64,000 nucleotides of DNA from Putridiphycobacter roseus (GTDB lineage: Bacteria; Bacteroidota; Bacteroidia; Flavobacteriales_D; Crocinitomicaceae), in contig NZ_QKSB01000004.1 in the NCBI RefSeq assembly GCF_003234935.1, forward strand, positions 62,001 to 126,000, given 5' to 3'. Position 1 is the first letter of the stretch, and each line of letters starts with the position of its first letter. Below the pieces are notes generated by a model, which was not told the DNA's origin, did no database searches, and saw only the letters and a program-made list of their open reading frames with translations. Shown in pieces: positions 1 to 6,303 of this stretch. The position numbers were made by a program, and so were the translations under genes.

Positions 1-287
1 AAAGAAAGAAATTCTTAGGCATGGCCTTTCAAATAGATGAAGCCAAACTAAAGGTCTTCAAGTCGGATTTAGAAATGGTACATTTAAATGCATATTTAAG
101 TGCTTGGAAAAGAATTACAATCGGAAATCCGAATGGTAACCCCATTGAACAAATGGAATTGTCGGATCGATTCCGTTGGCTAGCTGCAGCAAAAAGTTCG
201 GTTATACAATGTTCAAAAACACATAGTGGACTATGCAATGAACCTGAAGAAGAATTAAAGCAATTGTTTAAAATGTTTGTCCAATAA
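1..287 (+). CDS. DUF3037 domain protein, C-terminal part (cut by window edge)
   Basis: The reading frame is open from position 3 to the window edge, so the ATG at 21 is probably internal and the gene begins outside the window. The visible part has the pattern I know from the C-terminal half of DUF3037 proteins: an RKKFLG start, a DEAKL segment, then RFRWLAAAKSSVIQ, a HSGLC segment and a final LKQLF helix. The family has no established function; it is often found beside a HipA-like (toxin-type kinase) partner, which cannot be checked here. Family assignment is from recalled motif similarity. Confidence 0.75.
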   Translation, partial: RKKFLGMAFQIDEAKLKVFKSDLEMVHLNAYLSAWKRITIGNPNGNPIEQMELSDRFRWLAAAKSSVIQCSKTHSGLCNEPEEELKQLFKMFVQ

Positions 288-522
288 AGATAAACCGATT
301 ACATTTGGTTTAATACTGCTTTAAAGAGCAATTGAAGATTGTTTTTACTTTGAAATCACCTGTAATTTTAGCATAAAATACTAGTGAATAAATTGCAGAC
401 TAATTGATCCCAAATGCACAATTTTGGTCAGAATGGCTTCGTACAAATAACAGAAAATAATACACTACCGCAATTCTACTTGCATTTAGTTCCCCTATCC
501 ATAGGGTAAACAGTAATGCAGT

Positions 523-1338
523 CTAACCTAATCCAACGTCTAAAATCATCATTACTACAAAACCAATCATAAATCCCATGGTTGCCAAATCCGTATTTTT
601 GTCTCTTTGTGTTTCAGGAATCACCTCTTCCACTACGACAAAAATCATGGCCCCAGCTGCAAAAGCTAAAGCATAAGGTAAAATTGGCGTAAACACCATT
701 ACAGCTGCTGCACCAATCACGGCAGCTATCGGTTCAACAATGGCAGAAAGCTGACCGTAAAAGAAACTCCTCCCTCTACTCATTCCCTCTCTCCTCAATG
801 GCATGGAAACAGCAAAACCTTCTGGAAAATTTTGAATTCCAATCGCAATTGCTAGCATTACAGCATCTTCAATACCAGCTCCACCAGAAATTCCTAATGC
901 CGCTGCACCAAATAAAATACCTACTGACAATCCTTCTGGAATATTGTGGAGAGTAATGGCAGAAACCAATAACATGGTTTTGTGCATTCTACTCTTTGGT
1001 CCTTCAGACTCTGACTCTTTAAAGTTAATGTGCACATGCGGAATCACCTTGTCTAAACCAAATATAAAAAATGCACCCAATAAAAAACCGACTGCTGCGG
1101 GGACCCAGCTACCATTCGACTCTTCAATTGCTGGGGCTAAAAGTGACCAAAAACTGGCAGCAACCATCACCCCTCCTGTAAAACCTAAGGCTACATCTAA
1201 CACCGTTCGATTTAATGTTTTAAAGAAAAAGACAAAAGATGCACCAGCCGCAGTTACTAACCAGGTAAAAACACCTGCCACTAATGCGGCGAAAATTGGA
1301 TCTTGTGCCGTAAACCATTCAATTATTGAATTCCACAT
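523..1338 (-). CDS. ZIP family (GufA/ZupT-like) divalent metal transporter
   Basis: 271-residue inner-membrane protein with about eight hydrophobic segments, which should import divalent metal such as Zn(II), Mn(II) or Fe(II). The two metal-site helices of the ZIP family are clear: HNIPEG at residues 131-136 and QNFPEG at 169-174, followed by GQLSAIVEPI near 195-204. A short His/acid stretch (HVHINF, about 101-106, then ESESEG) lies in the loop before the first metal helix, as is usual for ZIP cytosolic loops. The gene lies 5 nt downstream of a DtxR/MntR-type regulator on the same strand, so the two are almost certainly co-transcribed and metal-controlled. The actual metal cannot be told from sequence. 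Confidence 0.92.
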   Translation of the reverse strand: MWNSIIEWFTAQDPIFAALVAGVFTWLVTAAGASFVFFFKTLNRTVLDVALGFTGGVMVAASFWSLLAPAIEESNGSWVPAAVGFLLGAFFIFGLDKVIPHVHINFKESESEGPKSRMHKTMLLVSAITLHNIPEGLSVGILFGAAALGISGGAGIEDAVMLAIAIGIQNFPEGFAVSMPLRREGMSRGRSFFYGQLSAIVEPIAAVIGAAAVMVFTPILPYALAFAAGAMIFVVVEEVIPETQRDKNTDLATMGFMIGFVVMMILDVGLG

Positions 1339-1343
1339 ATATT

Positions 1344-2009
1344 TTATTTTACAATGATATTTTTACTTACTTTTTTGGATAAACTCATTTCAAATTCTCC
1401 GTCTATTTTAACATACATAGATTGATCGAAATCATATTTTGCAATACAAGTAATAGCAGAACCTATTTGAATGGCATGTTTGGTCAAAAACTTTAAAAAA
1501 GATGGACTGTCTATTCCAATGTGATGTACCGTACCGGTCTCACCTTCTTGTAACTCAAATAATTTTGAAGTTTGAATAGATTTAGGAAATTCTCCTTTTT
1601 CATTTGGAATAGGGTCTCCATGTGGATCATAGTCCGGATGATCTAAAAATTCACTTAATCGATTGGTCAGTTTTGAAGACTGAATATGTTCTAATTGTTC
1701 GGCAATTTCATGTACCTCATCCCAACTAAACTTAAGCTTGTCGACTAAAAATGTTTCCCACAATCTGTGCTTACGGATAATGTTAATAGCGTGGCTAATA
1801 CCAGAGCGTGTTAAGATACTGCCTTTGTATTTTTCATAAGTCAATAACTCTTTTTTAGCCAATCGCTTAATCATTTCTGTAACAGAAGAAGCTTTAGTGT
1901 CTACATCTTCCGCTATGGAATTTGTCGCTACAGGTACATTCTCTATTTCACTTAACCGATAAATAGATTTTAAATAATTCTCTTCGCTTTGACTTAAATT
2001 TAGGGCCAT
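1344..2009 (-). CDS. DtxR/MntR-family metal-dependent transcriptional regulator
   Basis: 221 residues, the usual length for three-domain DtxR proteins. The N-terminal winged helix begins SQSEENYLKSIYRL and includes the TKASSVTEMIKRLAKKELL recognition region. The dimerisation/metal domain follows, with the EHIQSSKLTNRL and DPHGDPIP motifs, and the C-terminal third is an SH3-like FeoA domain (LQEGETGTVHHIG). These proteins bind Fe(II) or Mn(II) and then repress promoters. It is the first gene of an operon with the ZIP transporter. A TAnnTTTG box (2028-2035) and an inverted repeat (2053-2072) lie just upstream, suggesting autoregulation. Confidence 0.93.
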   Translation of the reverse strand: MALNLSQSEENYLKSIYRLSEIENVPVATNSIAEDVDTKASSVTEMIKRLAKKELLTYEKYKGSILTRSGISHAINIIRKHRLWETFLVDKLKFSWDEVHEIAEQLEHIQSSKLTNRLSEFLDHPDYDPHGDPIPNEKGEFPKSIQTSKLFELQEGETGTVHHIGIDSPSFLKFLTKHAIQIGSAITCIAKYDFDQSMYVKIDGEFEMSLSKKVSKNIIVK

Positions 2010-2027
2010 ATACTATTACTTACTCGA

Positions 2028-2035
2028 CAAAGTTA
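2028..2035 (-). promoter_or_regulatory. -7 promoter box for the DtxR-type regulator/ZIP operon
   Basis: Reads TAACTTTG on the minus strand, matching the Bacteroidota TAnnTTTG -7 box, 18 nt before the ATG at 2009. There is no TTG at the -33 position; that place is taken by the inverted repeat at 2053-2072, as expected for a repressible promoter. Confidence 0.6.
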
Positions 2036-2052
2036 GTAATAATTTTAAATTA

Positions 2053-2072
2053 TTTTTAGTCTACCCTAAAAA
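2053..2072. promoter_or_regulatory. Probable operator of the DtxR/MntR-type regulator
   Basis: Perfect 7-nt arms TTTTTAG and CTAAAAA separated by 6 nt. The TTAG...CTAA core has the look of DtxR/MntR family operators (TTAGG...CCTAA type). It covers the -33 region of the promoter whose -7 box is at 2028-2035. Binding is inferred from position and symmetry only. Confidence 0.5.
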
Positions 2073-2090
2073 TTTTATTAGCTCATCCTT

Positions 2091-2729
2091 TTAAGGCGCA
2101 ATTCTTTTGATTTCCCAATCCTCTCCTTTTCGCACATAGCAAATTCTATCGTGCAAACGACCCAATCGTCCTTGCCAAAACTCAAAATAATGGGGTTCAA
2201 TCAAATAACCTCCCCAATGTGGTGGACGAGGTACTTCATTTGGATATTTAGCTTCAAATTCTTCTACTAAAAGTTCTAATGCTGCACGATTTTGAATGGT
2301 TTCACTTTGGTGAGAAGCCCATGCACCGATTTGAGAAATTCTCGGTCTAGAAGCAAAATAAGCATCTGACATTTCAGGTGCTATTTTTATCACTTTACCT
2401 TCTAAACGCACTTGTTGTTCGGTCACTTCCCAAAAAAATAAAGCCGAGATATGTGGATTACTTTCCAAATCACGGCCTTTTTTACTTTTATAATTGGAAT
2501 AGAAAACCAATCCTTCTTCCAATACTTCTTTCATATAAACCACCCTACTAGAAGGTTGACCTATTGCACTTACAGTGCTAATAACCATAGCATGTGGTGA
2601 AGGACAATTTTTCTCAAAAGCAGTTTGATACCATTTTTGAAACATCAATAAAGGATTAGGTAAAAACTGTTCGAGACTGCCTTTTAAAAAATCTTTATGG
2701 TCGTTTCTTGTGGAATCTAAATGGTCCAT
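2091..2729 (-). CDS. pdxH: Pyridoxamine 5'-phosphate oxidase
   Basis: Full-length 212-residue FMN enzyme that oxidises pyridoxine or pyridoxamine 5'-phosphate to pyridoxal 5'-phosphate, the last step of vitamin B6 salvage and synthesis, in the cytosol. Family landmarks are all present: SSRVVYMK, the FMN-phosphate segment FYSNYKSKKG, QSETI, the PPHWGGYLIEP motif and the C-terminal FWQGRLGRLHDR ending in RIAP. Only 9 nt separate it from the DUF4494 gene upstream, so the two may share a transcript. Confidence 0.97.
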   Translation of the reverse strand: MDHLDSTRNDHKDFLKGSLEQFLPNPLLMFQKWYQTAFEKNCPSPHAMVISTVSAIGQPSSRVVYMKEVLEEGLVFYSNYKSKKGRDLESNPHISALFFWEVTEQQVRLEGKVIKIAPEMSDAYFASRPRISQIGAWASHQSETIQNRAALELLVEEFEAKYPNEVPRPPHWGGYLIEPHYFEFWQGRLGRLHDRICYVRKGEDWEIKRIAP

Positions 2730-2738
2730 ATTGTTTTG

Positions 2739-3275
2739 TTATTCTTCTTCGTTTCCGATTGCGTATGCTACATTTACAGATGAAGTTGGTTCTTCCTCTT
2801 CTTCTGTAACAGCTGCAGTTGCTGCAGGATCCTCTCCTTCATCTTCCATAGCTACATATGGGAAAATTTCAACAATTGGCGTCACCGAAATGGTAGGGAT
2901 TTCGAAAGTAACCATCAAACCTTTTAAGCTTTCTTCGATTCTTTCGTATGCTTCTTTCACATTACCTGCAGAAACTAAATAATTGGTATTTACCTTTTTT
3001 TCTTTTCCTGAATCAGCATCTTCAGAGACATAAGAAACTTTAGCTTTATACCACACTTCTGCATCATCATATTGAAAAATATCATTGAAGTCTGTTTTAG
3101 CAATAGAAGTTACCATAAATTCACCTCTGATAAACTCACCAACTTCTTGATAAATTCTTGCTTCCGCATCTGTGAATGAAATGGCGCTTACTAAATAAGG
3201 TTCTGTTACTCTTTTTAAAGTACCGTCTTGAAATTCTTTCGTATATTTTACTTTTACAGTATGCCAGCTATTCAT
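2739..3275 (-). CDS. DUF4494 domain-containing protein
   Basis: 178 residues with the N-terminal pattern of DUF4494 (WHTVKVKYTKEFQDG, then VTEPYLVSAISFTDAEARI), a small family confined to Bacteroidota with no known function. There is no signal peptide or membrane segment, so it should be cytosolic. The C-terminal 30 residues are rich in Glu and Thr and probably disordered. The start is supported by a TAnnTTTG box at 3301-3308. It lies 9 nt upstream of pdxH on the same strand. Confidence 0.88.
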   Translation of the reverse strand: MNSWHTVKVKYTKEFQDGTLKRVTEPYLVSAISFTDAEARIYQEVGEFIRGEFMVTSIAKTDFNDIFQYDDAEVWYKAKVSYVSEDADSGKEKKVNTNYLVSAGNVKEAYERIEESLKGLMVTFEIPTISVTPIVEIFPYVAMEDEGEDPAATAAVTEEEEEPTSSVNVAYAIGNEEE

Positions 3276-3300
3276 GTTTGTTAATTTTTATTTCAATGCA

Positions 3301-3308
3301 CAAAAATA
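3301..3308 (-). promoter_or_regulatory. -7 promoter box for the DUF4494-pdxH pair
   Basis: Reads TATTTTTG on the minus strand, 25 nt before the ATG at 3275. No clear -33 TTG. Confidence 0.5.
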
Positions 3309-3388
3309 ACATTAATAAGCTGAGTTTAATTCCTAAATCACAAATTATTTTGACTAATTAAATGCTTTTTTGATTTCAACCGCTTTTC

Positions 3389-4477
3389 TTAATAATTAAA
3401 GCGCTTTCCATTCCACCACACAGCGAAAGAGGAAGGTGTAAACACCAAAGAAACAGTATTGCCATTCAGTGTAAAGGATTGTACCTTTTGTCTGGTTATT
3501 TCGGTCTTGACGCCCCTGATTAAAGCATTCACACCATTGCTTGAATTCATGTACGCAATGCTGCCACCACTCACTTGATAATTCTTTACAATATCGTTGT
3601 AAATGGTAAATACTTCGCCTTGATACCACACCTTTGCATAATCAGCTTCTTTAAAAAAAATCAATGAATCGTATACCGCAATTTCTTGTAATTCGTATCC
3701 CAATTCTTGTATCTCATTATTATAATACACCTTATTGACACCACTATTGTCTTGGTAATAAACAAAATCATGTCCTGCTTTATATTGCTTAGCATATTGA
3801 TTTTCCAAATCGAGTACTTCTCCATGATCAAATACCGCAAAAGAATAATTCGCATAATCATTAAACGCAATCATATTCATGCCTGCACTAAAAGTAATAT
3901 CTTGGTTGGTAGCCGTTAAATTATAGTATTGGTTTTGGTAAAAAGCTTTATAATTCCCACCTGTTTCTCTGAAAGCAAATAAATTATCCCCAATTGCTCC
4001 TGGATCAAACATATAGTCACCTACTACTTGGCTAAATTCAACAATATTTCCTCGGTAATAATATTTCAAATTTCCACCAATCTTATCTTGAAACATGACA
4101 ATACTATCTCCAACCGCAAACCCTGAGACAAAAGAACTTAATATGGTACTTTCTCCCCGGTCAAAAACCCGTAATACGGAAGCCAATTGATATACCAGAT
4201 GATTATTGGTCATTATGATATTAGTTTCTCCTTGGGTCAGCCTAGTTTTTTCACCTTCGTAACAAACCATCACATCTCCCCTTCTATCCGTATAAGTCAC
4301 ATAATGGAATCCCATTAATAAATTAGAGATTTGCTGAAATTCAATAATATTACAGTTTCCTTTATTAAAATAATACAATTTATTAGGTTGCACAGTAACA
4401 GCATTAACTGCTTGTGCCCAAGAAGCGACCTGTTGAGATAAACAAATCATGACAAATAATAGGTGTATTTTTTTCAT
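3389..4477 (-). CDS. Secreted protein of about nine degenerate beta-repeats, function unknown
   Basis: 362 residues with a signal peptide (MKKIHLLFVMICLSQQVASWA, cleavage near residue 22). I do not recognise a named family. The mature part is built of roughly nine or ten units of 33-40 residues, each opening with an aromatic pair followed by a polar or Gly residue (for example YYRGNIVEF, FYQNQYYNL, VFDHGEVLDL, VYYNNEIQEL, VWYQGEVFTI, VWWNGKRF). This pattern suggests a beta-propeller or solenoid that is exported. No T9SS tail is visible. The -7 box ends 4 nt before the ATG, so the mRNA is probably leaderless. It is transcribed in the same direction as the protease gene upstream of it, but a terminator separates them. 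Confidence 0.75.
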   Translation of the reverse strand: MKKIHLLFVMICLSQQVASWAQAVNAVTVQPNKLYYFNKGNCNIIEFQQISNLLMGFHYVTYTDRRGDVMVCYEGEKTRLTQGETNIIMTNNHLVYQLASVLRVFDRGESTILSSFVSGFAVGDSIVMFQDKIGGNLKYYYRGNIVEFSQVVGDYMFDPGAIGDNLFAFRETGGNYKAFYQNQYYNLTATNQDITFSAGMNMIAFNDYANYSFAVFDHGEVLDLENQYAKQYKAGHDFVYYQDNSGVNKVYYNNEIQELGYELQEIAVYDSLIFFKEADYAKVWYQGEVFTIYNDIVKNYQVSGGSIAYMNSSNGVNALIRGVKTEITRQKVQSFTLNGNTVSLVFTPSSFAVWWNGKRFNY

Positions 4478-4481
4478 AGTT

Positions 4482-4489
4482 CAAAAATA
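4482..4489 (-). promoter_or_regulatory. -7 promoter box directly abutting a start codon
   Basis: TATTTTTG on the minus strand with only 4 nt between box and the ATG at 4477. A transcription start 4-6 nt after the box would give a leaderless mRNA. Confidence 0.5.
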
Positions 4490-4521
4490 ATTGATTTAAA
4501 GTCCCTGAAGAAATTTAAAGC

Positions 4522-4556
4522 AAAAAAAATGCCGCAGTTTAAAAACATGCGGCATT
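4522..4556 (-). terminator. Rho-independent terminator of the S8 protease gene
   Basis: Stem ATGCCGCA/TGCGGCAT (4529-4536 with 4548-4555) followed on the minus strand by a run of T (complement of 4522-4529). Confidence 0.8.
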
Positions 4557-4576
4557 AGATATAGAATTTGAGAATT

Positions 4577-6139
4577 TTAATTTGCTGTAATCACTTCTGC
4601 CGCTTTAACTGCATTGTAAGTGTTCGCAATACCTCCAGTAACGGAAAGCTTATTGAATTCAATTTCTTCTTTAGCTCCAGGCAATGGCGTTTCTCTATCT
4701 CCTGTACTTTTCGCTGTCGTCAAAATAATATTTTTTATTTCAATCATACTTAATTCAGGGTAGTAAGATTTTAATAAAGCAGCTAAACCAACTACCATTG
4801 GCGCCGCCATGGAAGTACCTTGAGTAACTAAATACTCACTTTGTGGCACTGTAGAATAAATCTCTAAACCTGGCGCAAATATATCTACCATTTCATCACC
4901 GTAGTTAGAAAATGAAGCTGCAAGACTTTTCTTGTAACGTGTAGATGCACCTACTTCAATCCAGTTGGTGAATTTTTCACTCATAGATGGGTATTTTGGG
5001 CTTGGATAGTTTTTTTCAATATCAATATCTTTTGCTGAATTACCAGCAGCATGCACTAATAAAACACCTCTTGATTCTGCATATCTGATCGCAGCTATTA
5101 CTTCATCTTGGTAAGGAGAATAAGCTTTACCAAAACTCATGTTTACTACTTGCGCCCCATTGTCTACCGCATAACGAATTGCCATGGCAATATCTTTATC
5201 TCTTTCATCACCATCTGGCACCGCTCTAACCGACATAATTTTAATGTTTGTTGCAACACCTTCATTTCCTAAGTCATTTCCTCTAACTGCTCCTATTATC
5301 CCAGAACAATGTGTACCGTGCATTGCATCCGGACCTTCTACATCATTTGAGCCATAAATTGAATCTGAAAAATCAGAAGGATCATCCCCTTGAATTCTTG
5401 CGTTAAAAGCTGTGTTATAATGAAAATCTAAACTATTTTGTAAATAAGCAATATATTTTTCTAGTCCTTCCATTCCTCCTTGCGGAATAATTTTCAACAT
5501 TTTTTGTGCAGCGTCTCCCATTTCTGGATCTTTTTCAAGACTTTTTAAATCATCTGCCGTATAATCACCATTAAAATGTTTTTTTAATTTTTCATCTATT
5601 CCTTGGTAAAAATCTAATGCTTTGTCTAAGTTTTCAATAGTAGATTCTTTTGACTTTACATTTTTTTCTACTTCTTCTCTAACTTGTGTATACAATTCAT
5701 ACTCTTCCTTGTCACTTGCTGGAACATCTACCACACTAACCCCTTTGTACTTTTGGTCTAGTCTTGCATAAATTCTTGTTACTTCAAGTTGCTCTTCTTT
5801 TACATTTTCACCCTTTGCGTTTCCTAAAAAACTCCAGCCATGTACATCATCAATATAACCATTGTTATCATCATCAATACCATTACCAGCGATTTCACCT
5901 GGATTCGTCCAAATTTGACCTTTTAAATTCTCGTGCTCAATGTCCACACCTGAATCAATTACTGCTACAATTACAGTAGTGGAAGTTTTTTTATTCAAAA
6001 CTTTCTTATAAGCTTTGTCGGTACTCATCCCGAATTTTTTTCCGTTATACCAATCAACAATTTTTTTATCTACTGCTTGGGCGTGAACTTGACCTGCAAA
6101 TAATAAAGTAATCAGTATTAAAATACTATTAATTTTCAT
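4577..6139 (-). CDS. S8 family (subtilisin-like) serine protease with long insert
   Basis: 520 residues with a signal peptide (MKINSILILITLLFAGQVHA) and a complete catalytic triad: Asp62 in VIDSGVD, His274 in HGTHCSG and Ser443 in GTSMAAP, so the enzyme should be active. The EIAGNGIDDDNNGYIDDVHGW segment after the Asp, rich in acidic residues, is typical of Bacteroidota subtilases and may bind calcium. About 210 residues separate Asp from His, against about 30 in subtilisin; this insert is helical and charged (many Lys and Glu) and its role is unknown. There is no T9SS tail: the protein ends in the catalytic domain, so it may stay in the periplasm. It is divergent from the second subtilase at 6304. 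Confidence 0.93.
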   Translation of the reverse strand: MKINSILILITLLFAGQVHAQAVDKKIVDWYNGKKFGMSTDKAYKKVLNKKTSTTVIVAVIDSGVDIEHENLKGQIWTNPGEIAGNGIDDDNNGYIDDVHGWSFLGNAKGENVKEEQLEVTRIYARLDQKYKGVSVVDVPASDKEEYELYTQVREEVEKNVKSKESTIENLDKALDFYQGIDEKLKKHFNGDYTADDLKSLEKDPEMGDAAQKMLKIIPQGGMEGLEKYIAYLQNSLDFHYNTAFNARIQGDDPSDFSDSIYGSNDVEGPDAMHGTHCSGIIGAVRGNDLGNEGVATNIKIMSVRAVPDGDERDKDIAMAIRYAVDNGAQVVNMSFGKAYSPYQDEVIAAIRYAESRGVLLVHAAGNSAKDIDIEKNYPSPKYPSMSEKFTNWIEVGASTRYKKSLAASFSNYGDEMVDIFAPGLEIYSTVPQSEYLVTQGTSMAAPMVVGLAALLKSYYPELSMIEIKNIILTTAKSTGDRETPLPGAKEEIEFNKLSVTGGIANTYNAVKAAEVITAN

Positions 6140-6162
6140 TCTCTTTAAATTTTAATTTTGGC

Positions 6163-6170
6163 TAAAAATA
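6163..6170 (-). promoter_or_regulatory. Weaker -7 box for the S8 protease gene
   Basis: TATTTTTA on the minus strand, one mismatch from TAnnTTTG, 23 nt before the ATG at 6139. Confidence 0.35.
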
Positions 6171-6221
6171 AGCAATATTCTCCTATTTTACCACCCTAAA
6201 GGATTAATGGTTGATTTTTAA

Positions 6222-6252
6222 TTGTAATCGTACTAAAAATAATATAGATTTG
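6222..6252 (+). promoter_or_regulatory. Promoter of the T9SS subtilase (-33 TTG and -7 TAGATTTG)
   Basis: TTG at 6222-6224 and TAGATTTG at 6245-6252, spaced by 20 nt, the Bacteroidota consensus. The box lies inside an upstream in-frame extension (TTG at 6211), which shows that translation really begins at 6304 or 6307. Confidence 0.7.
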
Positions 6253-6303
6253 TACAAACGTTTAATAAAAGCAACACGTTTTATAAGTATAACAAATTGT
6301 TTG

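Noticed and set aside
490..510. Short inverted repeat CCCTAT/ATAGGG
   Set aside because: Six-base stem without a T-run; not a supported terminator.
513..531. TTAGGTTAGACT on the minus strand at the end of the ZIP gene, like half of a DtxR box
   Set aside because: It lies at the 3' end of the gene, encodes its last residues and stop, and lacks the second half; position makes an operator role unlikely.
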